In this document: in pieces, positions 1 through 6,361 of the stretch
How the letters are laid out: the number at the start of each line of letters is the position of its first letter
How positions within the stretch are numbered: the stretch's first letter is position 1
Assembly: GCA_937868035.1 (NCBI GenBank)
Contig: CALMLK010000351.1
Span: 1-6,361 of the forward strand
Origin: an uncultured Alphaproteobacteria bacterium
GTDB lineage: Bacteria > Pseudomonadota > Alphaproteobacteria > Rhizobiales > Aestuariivirgaceae
Length of the DNA stretch: 6,361 nt
Reading direction: 5' to 3'
Program-made: the position numbers and the translations under genes
The notes under the pieces: model-generated
Told to the model about the DNA's origin: nothing
The model's database searches: none
What the model saw: the letters and a program-made list of their open reading frames with translations, nothing else

Positions 1-2532
1 CATGTCCTGGTAGTTTTCGAAGGCCATGCCGCATTCCTGGCCGCCCACCACTTCCCTCACTTCGTCCTTGAAGCGCTTGAGCGTGGAGAGTGTGCCTTCG
101 TGGATCACGACGTTGTCGCGGATCAGGCGCACCTTGGCGCCGCGTTCCACCTTGCCTTCGGTGACGAGGCAGCCAGCCACCTTGCCCACCTTGGTGATGT
201 TGAACACCTCGAGGATGCGCGCGTTGCCGATGAAGGTTTCGCGCAGTTCCGGGGCCAGCTTGCCGCTCATCGCCGCCTTGATGTCGTCCACCAGGTCATA
301 GATGATGTTGTAGTAGCGGATTTCGATGCCCTGCTGCTGGGCGGCATCACGCGCCTGCCCGTTGGCACGCACGTTGAAGCCCAGCACCACGGCACCCGAA
401 GCAGCGGCGAGCGAGATGTCGCTCTCGGAGATGCCGCCCACCGCGTAGTGCACCACGCGGCTGCGGATTTCCTCGTTGCCGATCTTTTCCAGCGCCTGCA
501 CGATCGCTTCGGCCGAACCCTGCACGTCCGCCTTCACCAGGATCGGGAATTCCTTGCGGCCCGACTGGTTGATCTGGCTCATCATGGTTTCGAGCGACGC
601 GCGTGCCGCACCGGCACCGCGCTTGTCGCGGCGTTCGCGCTCACGGTAATCCGTGATCTCGCGGGCGCGCGCCTCATTGGGCACCACGTCGAAGCGGTCG
701 CCCGCTTCCGGCGCGGAGTTGAGGCCCAGCACTTCCACCGGCACGGACGGCCCGGCCGACTTCAGCTGGTCGCCCTTTTCGTTGACGAGGGCGCGCACAC
801 GGCCCCACGCCGCACCGGCGACGAAGATGTCGCCATGCTTGAGCGTGCCGCGCTGCACCAGAACCGTCGCCACCGGTCCACGGCCCTTGTCGAGTTGCGC
901 TTCGATGACGAGACCCGAGGCCTCGCGGTCCGGATTGGCCTTGAGGTCGAGCACTTCGGCCTGCAGCAGGATCGTTTCCAGCAGCTTGTCGAGGTTGGTG
1001 CCCTTCAGCGCCGAAACTTCCACGTCGAGAATGTCGCCGCCCATGCTTTCCACCACGAGGTCGTGCTGGAGGAGGTCGGTGCGCACCCGCGTCGGGTTGA
1101 CGTTCGGCTTGTCGATCTTGTTGATGGCGACAATGATCGGAACCCCCGCCGCCTTGGCGTGGTTGATCGATTCCACTGTCTGCGGCATCACGCCGTCATC
1201 GGCGGCCACCACAAGGATGGCGATGTCGGTTGCCTTGGCGCCACGCGCACGCATGGAGGTGAAGGCCTCGTGGCCAGGCGTGTCGATGAAGGTGATGACG
1301 CCCCGCGGCGTATTCACCTGATAGGCACCGATGTGCTGGGTGATGCCACCGGCTTCGCCCGACACCACGTTGGTCTTGCGGATCGCATCGAGCAGCGAGG
1401 TCTTGCCGTGGTCGACGTGGCCCATGATGGTGACGACCGGCGGACGCGGCTGTAGCGATTCCGGCGCATCGTTCTCGGCATCGAGTCCTTCCACCACGTC
1501 GGAAGCAGACACACGCTTCACCTTGTGCCCCATTTCTTCGGCGATGATCTGCGCCGTATCGGCATCGATCACGTCGTTGATGGTGTGCATCTGGCCCTGC
1601 TTCATCAGCAGCTTGATGATGTCCACGGCCCGTTCGGCCATGCGGTTCGAAAGTTCCTGGATGGTGATCGCTTCCGGGATGACGATTTCGCGCGTCATCT
1701 TTTCCGTCGGCATCTGGAAGCCGTGCGACTTGTTCTTGAGGCGCTCGGTGCGGCGGCGGAAAGCCGCGACGGAACGGCCACGGCTCGTCTCGTCCTCGTC
1801 CATCGCGTTGGACACCGTCAGGCGTCCGCGCATTTCCTTCTTGGCAATGTCAGCCTTGGTGCGCGTTGGCACCGCGGCCGGCTTCACCACCTTGGCGGCG
1901 GCACTGACAGGACGCACGGCCGACGGACGCGGACCGCCCGACATGGGGCGGCGGCGGGCGCTGCTGTCTTCTTCTTCGTCACGGGCAGCGGGCGCCTTGG
2001 GCGAAAGCTTCTTGGCAGCTTCCTCGGCCTTGCGGCGGCCCTGCTCTTCCACCTGGTGGCGGGCATCGTCTTCGGCCTTGCGTTTGGCGGCAGCTTCGCG
2101 CTCCACGCGGTCGCGCTCATCCTGGACCTTGCGTCGGACGAGTTCTTCTTCCTGGCGCTTGCGCTCGTCGGCCTCGCGCACGCGGGCATCGGCGAGGGCA
2201 CGCTCGCGGGCTTCGCGTTCGTCGCTGGTGAGGGTGCGCAGAACAACGCCGGGGCGCGACGGCTGCGGCGCGGCAGGGCGCTGCGTCGTCTGCTGCGTCT
2301 GCACCACGCGCGGCTGCTGCTGGAAGGCAGGCTTGGCATCGGCCGGTGCCGTTGCCGCCGGCTTGTCATCGCCGAAGCGCTTGCGCTTGGTCTCGACGAC
2401 AACGGTCTTGGTGCGGCCATGGGAGAAGCTCTGCTTGACACGCGACTGCTCCACCGCCGGGCGCTTGAGCGTCAGCGTGCCACCGGGCCTGGACCCACCC
2501 GTCTTGTCCTTGTTATCCGTTGTATCGTTCAT
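1..2532 (-). CDS. infB: Translation initiation factor IF-2 (3' end cut by window edge)
   Basis: IF2 is the cytoplasmic GTPase that brings initiator fMet-tRNA to the 30S subunit and promotes 50S joining. The minus-strand frame is open for 844 codons from the ATG at 2532 to base 1. Related proteins run only about 15 residues further, so nearly the whole gene is present. Residues 1-100 are basic and Gln/Pro-rich with an alphaproteobacterial SFSHGRTK motif. Residues about 103-175 are a highly charged, probably helical stretch. An IF2_N-type domain lies at about 280-342. The GTPase domain shows G1 GHVDHGKT (371-378), G3 DTPGH (417-421), G4 NKID (471-474) and SAL (507-509). A beta-barrel domain begins near 540, and the C-terminal fMet-tRNA-binding domain, with its VAGC and QECG cysteines, fills the last 100 residues. 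The start is fixed by conserved N-terminal sequence and by the ATGA overlap with the ylxR stop, which suggests translational coupling. Confidence 0.98.
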   Translation of the reverse strand, partial: MNDTTDNKDKTGGSRPGGTLTLKRPAVEQSRVKQSFSHGRTKTVVVETKRKRFGDDKPAATAPADAKPAFQQQPRVVQTQQTTQRPAAPQPSRPGVVLRTLTSDEREARERALADARVREADERKRQEEELVRRKVQDERDRVEREAAAKRKAEDDARHQVEEQGRRKAEEAAKKLSPKAPAARDEEEDSSARRRPMSGGPRPSAVRPVSAAAKVVKPAAVPTRTKADIAKKEMRGRLTVSNAMDEDETSRGRSVAAFRRRTERLKNKSHGFQMPTEKMTREIVIPEAITIQELSNRMAERAVDIIKLLMKQGQMHTINDVIDADTAQIIAEEMGHKVKRVSASDVVEGLDAENDAPESLQPRPPVVTIMGHVDHGKTSLLDAIRKTNVVSGEAGGITQHIGAYQVNTPRGVITFIDTPGHEAFTSMRARGAKATDIAILVVAADDGVMPQTVESINHAKAAGVPIIVAINKIDKPNVNPTRVRTDLLQHDLVVESMGGDILDVEVSALKGTNLDKLLETILLQAEVLDLKANPDREASGLVIEAQLDKGRGPVATVLVQRGTLKHGDIFVAGAAWGRVRALVNEKGDQLKSAGPSVPVEVLGLNSAPEAGDRFDVVPNEARAREITDYRERERRDKRGAGAARASLETMMSQINQSGRKEFPILVKADVQGSAEAIVQALEKIGNEEIRSRVVHYAVGGISESDISLAAASGAVVLGFNVRANGQARDAAQQQGIEIRYYNIIYDLVDDIKAAMSGKLAPELRETFIGNARILEVFNITKVGKVAGCLVTEGKVERGAKVRLIRDNVVIHEGTLSTLKRFKDEVREVVGGQECGMAFENYQDM

Positions 2533-3125
2533 CTCTCGTCTTCTGACCCAATCGCCTTGAATTCGTAATTCTCGTAACGCGCCAATCGCGCCACATGATA
2601 TAAGAGCCGCTCGGCCAACCCGCCATCTGCCACGGCAGCGTGTACCACATTTGTGCGGCCAAAAGCCAAATCCAAATCATCTGGCGTCACGAAACCGCAG
2701 ATTGCCGTTCGCGGCCCCGCCAGCCTGTCCAGTTTGGCAATGCCGTCGGTGCCTGCGCCCTTCGCGTGCAGCAGAAGCCGCACCGGTCCCCGGCGCATGG
2801 CTTCATCCACCTTGAAGGTTCCCGCAAGGGCCGCGCCTGCCTTGCGCGCCAGCGAAAGATGCGAGACGACCTGCCCCCGGAGCAAGACGCCCAGCCGGTC
2901 GGCAAGGTCGGGTGCCGCCTTGCTCTGGGCCTTGAATCCCCGGGAAAACAGCCCCTTGGCGATTGCCTCCATCACGGTAACCCGCGCCAGCGTCACCCAC
3001 ACGCCCCGTCCCGGTAGCTTGCGGGCGAGGTCGGGCACGACATCGCCATCGGGCGACCGCACGAAACGCACGAGCTCCGCCTCATCCCTGACCACGCGGG
3101 TCACGATGCACATGCGCTCGGGCAT
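2529..3125 (-). CDS. ylxR: YlxR-family RNA-binding protein with C-terminal L7Ae-like domain
   Basis: This is a 198-residue protein of the nusA-infB operon. Residues 1-75 resemble the YlxR (DUF448) fold: a CIVTR motif at 6-10, then RFVRSPDG, and a PGRGVWV segment at 38-44 that matches the family's signature GRG loop. Residues about 85-175 (LSLARKAGA, then a hydrophobic LLLHAKGAG strand) resemble the L7Ae/YlxQ RNA-binding fold. In Firmicutes these two domains are separate neighbouring genes; the fused form is usual in Alphaproteobacteria. The role is likely RNA binding linked to transcription or RNA processing; Firmicute YlxR has been reported to bind RNase P, but that function is not shown for this fused form. 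I chose the ATG at 3125 because GAGG lies five bases upstream and the CIVTR motif follows at once. A frame-compatible CTG overlaps the nusA stop but is a weak alternative. The stop overlaps the infB start. Confidence 0.93.
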   Translation of the reverse strand: MPERMCIVTRVVRDEAELVRFVRSPDGDVVPDLARKLPGRGVWVTLARVTVMEAIAKGLFSRGFKAQSKAAPDLADRLGVLLRGQVVSHLSLARKAGAALAGTFKVDEAMRRGPVRLLLHAKGAGTDGIAKLDRLAGPRTAICGFVTPDDLDLAFGRTNVVHAAVADGGLAERLLYHVARLARYENYEFKAIGSEDER

Positions 3126-3154
3126 GTCGTCCTCGGCTGGCAGAGGGTCTGCGC

Positions 3155-4756
3155 TCAGGCGTCGGCCTCCCCTTCGGCTTCGGCGTCGGCTTCCACGGCC
3201 GGGGCTTCAATCCAGCCCAGCGCCACGCGCGCCTGCAGGATGAGGGCTTCGGCTTCCGCCGCCGAAACACCATGATCCGTGAGATAGCCCTTGTGCTTGA
3301 CGGTCTCGCCGTTCTTGCGCTCGTTCCAGCCGGTGAGTTCGTCCGTGGCGAGATCGGCGAAGTCCTCGAGGGATTTCACGCCGGCCTCACCCAGCGACAC
3401 CACCATGCGGGGGCTCAGGCCCTCGAAGCCGGCGAGATCGTCGGCGACACCGAGTTCCTTGCGCTTTTCTTCCATTTCAGTGGCTTCCCGCTCCAGGAAC
3501 ACCTTGGCGCGGTTCTGCAATTCTTCCGCCGTCGATTCATCGAGGCCTTCGATGGAGGCGATTTCGCGCGGTTCCACCAGCGCCAGTTCCTCGACCTCGG
3601 CAAAGCCTTCAGAGGCGAGCAGCTGGGCCAGCGTTTCATCCACGTCGAGGGCATCGACGAAGAGCTTGGTGCGGGCGGCGAATTCCTTCTGGCGGCGCTC
3701 CGATTCCTCGGCTTCCGTCATGATGTCGATGTCCCAGCCCGTGAGCTGCGAAGCCAGACGCACATTCTGGCCACGGCGGCCGATGGCCAGCGACAGCTGT
3801 TCGTCCGGCACCACGACCTCGATGCGCTCGGCTTCCTCGTCGAGCACCACCTTGGAGACTTCCGCAGGCGCCAGCGCATTCACCACGAAGGTGGCCACAT
3901 CCGGCGACCACTGGATGATGTCGATCTTTTCGCCCTGCAATTCATTGACGACAGCCTGCACGCGGCTGCCTCGCATGCCGACGCATGCACCCACCGGGTC
4001 GATCGAGCCATCCTTCGAGCGCACGCCGATCTTGGCGCGGCTGCCCGGATCGCGGGCGACCGAGACGACATCCACGACGCCATCATAGATTTCCGGCACT
4101 TCCTGGCCGAACAGCTTGGCCATGAACTGCGGATGGGTGCGCGACAGGAAGATCTGCGGACCGCGCTGTTCGCGGCGCACGTCATAGATATAGGCGCGGA
4201 TGCGGTCGCCGGGGCGGAAGGTTTCGCGCGGCAACGTTTCATCGCGGCGCACGATGCCTTCGCCACGGCCCAGGTCCACGATCACGTTGCCGTATTCGGC
4301 ACGCTTGACGACGCCGTTGATGATGTCGCCGATGCGGTCCTTGAACTCGTCATAGACCCGGTCGCGTTCGGCATCGCGCACCTTCTGCACGATCACCTGC
4401 TTGGCCGACTGGGCGGCGATGCGACCGAACTCGATGGGCGGCAGCGCCTCGGCGATGAAATCACCAACCTGTGCGGCGGGATTGCGCTTGGCCGCATCCA
4501 CGAGCGAAATCTGCGTCGCGTCATTGTCCACCACCTCTGCCACCTGCAGCAGGCGGTTGAGACGCGTCTCGCCGGTGCGCGGGTCGATCTCGGCGCGAAT
4601 GTCGTTCTCCAGCCCGTAGCGCTGCTTGGCGGCGCGCGTCATGGCATCTTCCATGGCTTCCAGCACGATGCTCTTGTCGATCGACTTTTCGCGCGCCACG
4701 GCGTCCGCGATCTGCAGAAGCTCAAGCCTGTTGGCGCTGACAGCAGTGTTAGCCAT
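3155..4756 (-). CDS. nusA: Transcription termination/antitermination protein NusA
   Basis: NusA binds RNA polymerase and nascent RNA and controls pausing, intrinsic termination and antitermination. The product is 533 residues, somewhat longer than the 495 of E. coli. The N-terminal polymerase-binding domain covers about 1-130. An S1 domain lies at about 140-205 ([16 protein letters not shown]). KH1 carries GMRG at 260-263 and KH2 carries GRRG at 326-329, both proper GxxG loops. Two helix-hairpin-helix-like C-terminal repeats lie near 370-430 and 435-515, ending in the [11 protein letters not shown] segment seen in alphaproteobacterial proteins. The last 15 or so residues are an Ala/Glu/Asp-rich tail. 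The ATG at 4756 is preferred over one 26 codons upstream because the conserved start ([18 protein letters not shown]) begins there and AAGGA sits just upstream. The first 8 bp overlap the end of rimP, which suggests coupled translation. Confidence 0.98.
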   Translation of the reverse strand: MANTAVSANRLELLQIADAVAREKSIDKSIVLEAMEDAMTRAAKQRYGLENDIRAEIDPRTGETRLNRLLQVAEVVDNDATQISLVDAAKRNPAAQVGDFIAEALPPIEFGRIAAQSAKQVIVQKVRDAERDRVYDEFKDRIGDIINGVVKRAEYGNVIVDLGRGEGIVRRDETLPRETFRPGDRIRAYIYDVRREQRGPQIFLSRTHPQFMAKLFGQEVPEIYDGVVDVVSVARDPGSRAKIGVRSKDGSIDPVGACVGMRGSRVQAVVNELQGEKIDIIQWSPDVATFVVNALAPAEVSKVVLDEEAERIEVVVPDEQLSLAIGRRGQNVRLASQLTGWDIDIMTEAEESERRQKEFAARTKLFVDALDVDETLAQLLASEGFAEVEELALVEPREIASIEGLDESTAEELQNRAKVFLEREATEMEEKRKELGVADDLAGFEGLSPRMVVSLGEAGVKSLEDFADLATDELTGWNERKNGETVKHKGYLTDHGVSAAEAEALILQARVALGWIEAPAVEADAEAEGEADA

Positions 4757-5393
4757 TGTCGTTTCCTTCTTCGGTAACTTCGGCCCCGTCGTCATCTTCG
4801 GGGGGGTTGATCTCGCCGTCAAAATCGGAGGCATCCGACACGGCGTTGGGATTGTTCTTGAGGCGTGCCTTGGCCGCCTCGATCAGCTCGTCGGTGAGAG
4901 TGAGCTTGGCCTCGCCGATGTCGGCAAAGGGCACGCCGATCAGCAGCGGCTCCTTGTTGCCGCCTTCCGGATTCTCGATGAAGAGGCGGACCTCGCCATC
5001 GTGGTAGCCTTCCAGTTCGCACTTGAAGCGTTTGCGGCCGGCTTGCGGTACGGCCATTTCGAGCTTCACCTCATGTCCGGCCCAGTCCTCGAAGTCTTGC
5101 GCCCGCACCAGCGGACGGTCGATGCCGGGAGACGAGATTTCCAGATTGTAGCGCCCGCTCATGATGTCTGCGACGTCGAGCGCCGGGGAAAAGGCGCGGC
5201 TGAACTGTTCGCAGTCGTCGATGGTGAAAGTGCCGTCCGGCCGTTCCGCCATGATCTGCACCGTGCCACCGATCAGCTTCACACGCACCAGCCGGAAACC
5301 CAGGCCTTCAAGCACAGGCTCCGCCAGCGCCGCGATGCGCGCCGCCGGGCCCGTCTCCCGGGCCAGTCGCTGGGATGGCAATATCTCGGTCAT
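4749..5393 (-). CDS. rimP: Ribosome maturation factor RimP
   Basis: RimP assists late assembly of the 30S ribosomal subunit. The 214-residue product shows the family's core: [28 protein letters not shown] (about 13-40), QIMAERPDG, then the [16 protein letters not shown] helix (59-74) and the hallmark [14 protein letters not shown] (84-97). A C-terminal SH3-like beta domain covers about 100-165. After residue 180 there is an acidic, probably disordered tail ([18 protein letters not shown]) that makes the protein longer than the roughly 150-residue E. coli form; such tails are common in alphaproteobacteria. The reading frame stays open far upstream, but it runs through the leader terminator and promoter there. 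The ATG at 5393 is therefore chosen: it has AAGGA four bases upstream (5402-5398) and gives the conserved N-terminus. It is the first gene of the operon and lies 22 nt after an intrinsic terminator. Confidence 0.97.
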   Translation of the reverse strand: MTEILPSQRLARETGPAARIAALAEPVLEGLGFRLVRVKLIGGTVQIMAERPDGTFTIDDCEQFSRAFSPALDVADIMSGRYNLEISSPGIDRPLVRAQDFEDWAGHEVKLEMAVPQAGRKRFKCELEGYHDGEVRLFIENPEGGNKEPLLIGVPFADIGEAKLTLTDELIEAAKARLKNNPNAVSDASDFDGEINPPEDDDGAEVTEEGNDNG

Positions 5394-5485
5394 CTTGTCC
5401 TTGGCTTCAGGCAATAAAAAAAGCGGGCCCCTCGCGGGACCCACTCTCCAATTCCGGTTTCCCGGTTCTGATGAGTGAATTTCGT
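5394..5485 (-). promoter_or_regulatory. rimP leader, putative transcription attenuator
   Basis: This is the non-coding stretch between the inferred transcription start (about 5485) and the rimP start codon. It contains a small CCGG-GAAA-CCGG hairpin (5465-5454) followed by a strong intrinsic terminator. A 'rimP leader' attenuator with a Rho-independent terminator is an established alphaproteobacterial RNA family located just here, and the layout matches it. I see a possible competing pairing: CGGGA at 5464-5460 can pair with TCCCG at 5439-5435, which would break the 5' arm of the terminator and act as an antiterminator. What controls the switch is unknown. NusA itself is a reasonable candidate because it acts on terminators and is encoded downstream. 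Confidence 0.7.
5416..5445 (-). terminator. Intrinsic terminator upstream of rimP (attenuator)
   Basis: Read on the minus strand, bases 5445-5436 pair with 5431-5422 in a 10-bp stem with two G-U pairs. The loop is GCGA, a stable GNRA type, at 5435-5432. A run of seven T follows at 5422-5416, its first T closing the stem. The element lies after the probable promoter and 22 nt before the rimP ATG, so it would stop operon transcription unless read through. Confidence 0.88.
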
Positions 5486-5491
5486 GAGGCT

Positions 5492-5520
5492 CACATAGTC
5501 TTTTTCCGTCCCCGGGGCAA
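5492..5520 (-). promoter_or_regulatory. Candidate sigma70-type promoter for rimP-nusA-ylxR-infB
   Basis: On the minus strand, TTGCCC (5520-5515; preceded by C, giving the CTTG common in alphaproteobacteria) and TATGTG (5497-5492) are separated by exactly 17 bp. The start would be near 5485, giving a leader of about 90 nt that contains the terminator. The match is moderate, and a second, more distal start cannot be excluded. Confidence 0.5.
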
Positions 5521-5534
5521 GAGGCTGGGGACGG
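5506..5534. repeat. 8-bp perfect inverted repeat CCGTCCCC/GGGGACGG
   Basis: CCGTCCCC at 5506-5513 and GGGGACGG at 5527-5534 are perfect inverted copies around 13 bases. On the minus strand the structure is followed by five A, not T, so it is not a terminator in that direction. On the plus strand no T run follows it either. It covers the -35 box and part of the spacer of the candidate rimP promoter, so it could be a protein-binding site. If transcription starts further upstream, it could instead form a leader stem. Confidence 0.5.
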
Positions 5535-5593
5535 CAGCTCCCGAAGGCTCGGCAACAGGCCCCCCGGCGGGCAGCGACACTTTGCCGTGGCCC

Positions 5594-5611
5594 ATCTCGC
5601 AATTGCGAGAT
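5594..5611. promoter_or_regulatory. 18-bp perfect palindrome, candidate operator 1
   Basis: ATCTCGCAATTGCGAGAT reads the same on both strands over 18 bp. Its right end touches the first base of the -35 box of the plus-strand promoter. Its core CTCGCA-NN-TGCGAG recurs with one mismatch 23 bp downstream, which suggests a binding site for a dimeric regulator. I cannot assign it to a known regulator family. Confidence 0.55.
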
Positions 5612-5639
5612 TGATCGCCTCGCAGATGCGAAATATATA
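5611..5639 (+). promoter_or_regulatory. Sigma70-type promoter for the small gene at 5697
   Basis: TTGATC (5611-5616) and TATATA (5634-5639) are spaced by 17 bp on the plus strand, a good housekeeping-type match. Transcription would start near 5646, giving a 5' untranslated region of about 50 nt. Palindromes lie against the -35 box and inside the spacer, so binding there would block polymerase. Confidence 0.65.
5619..5632. promoter_or_regulatory. Second, near-perfect palindrome, candidate operator 2
   Basis: CTCGCAGATGCGAA repeats the core of the upstream palindrome (CTCGCAATTGCGAG at 5596-5609) with changes only in the centre and the last base. The two centres are 23 bp apart, about two turns of the helix, so both sites face the same side of the DNA. 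This copy lies wholly between the -35 and -10 boxes, a classic repressor position. Confidence 0.5.
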
Positions 5640-5696
5640 GACTTTCGTGTTAGGACAGCAGCTTAAGGATGAGCTCAGTCCGAACGGAGAAAGAAG

Positions 5697-5882
5697 ATGC
5701 TTCACAAGAAATATCGCAAGATGGCCGAACCGAACAAAGGCCACACCTACAGCGTGCATTCCCACGGCAATTCCGGGAAGGTTCATCAGTGGCTTCTCTG
5801 CCGCGACAGTGACGTGTTCGACCGCCATCTGGTGGAAGAAATCGAACTGAACGATCCCAAGGTCTGGCAGTGGCTCGAATAG
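5697..5882 (+). CDS. Small His/Trp-rich protein of unknown function (61 aa)
   Basis: I do not recognise this protein. It has 61 residues and no signal peptide or membrane segment, so it is probably cytosolic. The N-terminal third is basic ([14 protein letters not shown]) and the C-terminal third is acidic and hydrophobic ([18 protein letters not shown]). There are six His (3, 16, 21, 23, 30, 44), three Trp (32, 57, 59) and one Cys (35). A His/Ser/Gly-rich middle ([13 protein letters not shown]) could bind a metal or a ligand, but this is speculation. Support for a real gene: GGAG seven bases before the ATG, a good promoter upstream, GC-rich third codon positions like its neighbours, and a hairpin after the stop. 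A later in-frame ATG at 5721 has a poorer ribosome site. It is divergent from rimP and convergent with the transporter gene. Confidence 0.65.
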   Translation: MLHKKYRKMAEPNKGHTYSVHSHGNSGKVHQWLLCRDSDVFDRHLVEEIELNDPKVWQWLE

Positions 5883-5906
5883 CCCTTCATTGATGCGAAA
5901 CGAAAC

Positions 5907-5929
5907 AGCAGGGCGCCCGCCGTCCTGCT
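5907..5929. terminator. GC-rich hairpin between convergent genes, probable two-way terminator
   Basis: Bases 5907-5915 pair with 5921-5929 in a 9-bp stem with one G-U pair and a 5-base loop. It lies 24 bp after the stop of the small plus-strand gene and 8 bp beyond the stop of the minus-strand transporter gene. The tracts after it are only moderately T-rich (CTGCTTCTCT on plus, GTTTCGTTTCG on minus), so the call rests mainly on position and stem strength. Confidence 0.55.
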
Positions 5930-5937
5930 CTGCTTCT

Positions 5938-6361
5938 CTATCCCCACACCGGCAGGCTGATCGCCAGCGACAGCCCGATCAAGGCCAGGCAGATGCGCCG
6001 GAATGTATCCGCGCTTGCCAGATGGAACACCTTGCTGCCCCCATAAAGCCCGGCAGCAAAGAAGGGCACCAGCAGCAGCGCGAGCTTGAAGATGGCAATC
6101 GTCAACAGCTTTCCCACCAGATAGCTGGCGAAGGCCATCGTCGTTGAAAAGGCGAAATACAGGATCGTCGAAGCCCGCATCTCGCGATGGTCATGGTTGC
6201 CACCGAGCCAATAGGCAACAACCGGCGGGCCTGCGAGTTGCGCCAATCCACTGAACACGCCTGATGTAACGCCCACCGCCACCGTCATGCTCGCATGCGG
6301 CTTGCCGCCATAGCGCCAGCCGGAAACCAGAAGCACCTGCATGGCGGCCACCAGCACCGTG
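5938..6361 (-). CDS. TauE/SafE-family sulfite exporter-like membrane protein (5' end cut)
   Basis: This is the C-terminal part, about 141 residues, of an inner-membrane transporter; the start lies beyond the right edge and the frame is open to the last base. Four hydrophobic segments are visible: around [66 protein letters not shown] and [17 protein letters not shown]. The Gly-rich [18 protein letters not shown] segment matches the repeated signature of the TauE/SafE (DUF81) family, whose members export sulfite, sulfoacetate or similar organosulfur anions. The substrate cannot be told from this fragment, and no sulfur-metabolism gene lies nearby in the window. Total length is probably near 250 residues by comparison with the family. 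Confidence 0.85.
   Translation of the reverse strand, partial: TVLVAAMQVLLVSGWRYGGKPHASMTVAVGVTSGVFSGLAQLAGPPVVAYWLGGNHDHREMRASTILYFAFSTTMAFASYLVGKLLTIAIFKLALLLVPFFAAGLYGGSKVFHLASADTFRRICLALIGLSLAISLPVWG

Noticed and set aside
1554..1833. Internal infB starts that could make a shorter IF2 form as in E. coli
   Set aside because: The ATG codons at residues 197, 234, 244 and 274 have no properly spaced ribosome site; the one near 234 has AAGGA almost touching the ATG.
100..2568. Long plus-strand open frames (451, 409 and 347 residues) opposite infB
   Set aside because: They are mirror frames of GC-rich infB codons. Their products are rich in His, Arg and Val with no recognisable domains, whereas the minus strand has every IF2 motif.
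3272..4777. 501-residue plus-strand open frame opposite nusA
   Set aside because: It is antisense to the whole of nusA, has no ribosome site worth noting and no domain, and is explained by codon bias of the gene beneath it.
4757..4834. A 26-residue N-terminal extension of NusA
   Set aside because: It would overlap rimP much further and adds low-complexity residues absent from the family. The ATG at 4756 has AAGGA upstream and the conserved start.
5390..5602. 70-residue minus-strand frame covering the rimP leader
   Set aside because: It needs a TTG start without a good ribosome site, and its sequence is explained by the terminator and GC-rich repeats. I considered a leader peptide but saw no run of regulatory codons.
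5400..5700. A tRNA (such as metY) or small stable RNA upstream of rimP, as in E. coli
   Set aside because: No cloverleaf, T-loop sequence or CCA end is visible on either strand, and no SRP RNA or tmRNA signature was found.
5769..5783. HGNSGKVH in the small protein as a nucleotide-binding P-loop
   Set aside because: It lacks the GxxxxGK[S/T] spacing, and the protein is too short for a P-loop NTPase fold.
5669..5812. Alternative plus-strand frame (about 47 residues) overlapping the small gene
   Set aside because: Its AAGG is directly against the ATG, too close for a ribosome site. The 61-residue frame has better spacing and codon use.
5394..5828. A 145-residue N-terminal extension of RimP
   Set aside because: The open frame runs through the intrinsic terminator, the candidate promoter and the operators. 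RimP homologues begin near the ATG at 5393, which has its own ribosome site.

Overview
This window looks like the chromosome of an alphaproteobacterium, most likely of the Hyphomicrobiales (Rhizobiales) or a relative. I base this on three things. The DNA is GC-rich. The gene order rimP-nusA-ylxR-infB is conserved. The proteins have an alphaproteobacterial character: an IF2 N-terminus with an [12 protein letters not shown] motif, a YlxR protein carrying an extra L7Ae-like half, and long acidic tails on RimP and NusA. No genus can be named from the sequence alone.

Positions 1-5393 hold four tightly packed minus-strand genes, transcribed from right to left: rimP (30S maturation), nusA (transcription elongation, termination and antitermination), ylxR (RNA-binding protein) and infB (initiation factor IF2, cut by the window start just before its C-terminal end). 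Gene junctions are overlapping or nearly so: rimP/nusA overlap by 8 bp, nusA and ylxR are about 29 bp apart, and ylxR/infB share an ATGA. The operon joins ribosome maturation, transcription-elongation control and translation initiation in one transcript.

Positions 5394-5696 are a non-coding divergent control region. On the minus strand there is a plausible promoter (TTGCCC, 17 bp, TATGTG), a short leader, and a strong intrinsic terminator that ends 22 nt before the rimP start codon. This is the layout expected of the alphaproteobacterial rimP leader attenuator. On the plus strand there is a good sigma70-type promoter (TTGATC, 17 bp, TATATA). It is bracketed and filled by two related palindromes centred 23 bp apart, which looks like a pair of repressor operators.

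That plus-strand promoter leads to a 61-residue His- and Trp-rich small protein of unknown function (5697-5882). A GC-rich hairpin between two convergent genes follows. The right edge (5938-6361) holds the C-terminal part of a minus-strand TauE/SafE-family membrane transporter.

The coding part is ordinary core genome. The parts worth a second look are the attenuator in front of rimP, the twin-palindrome promoter, and the unrecognised small gene it appears to control.
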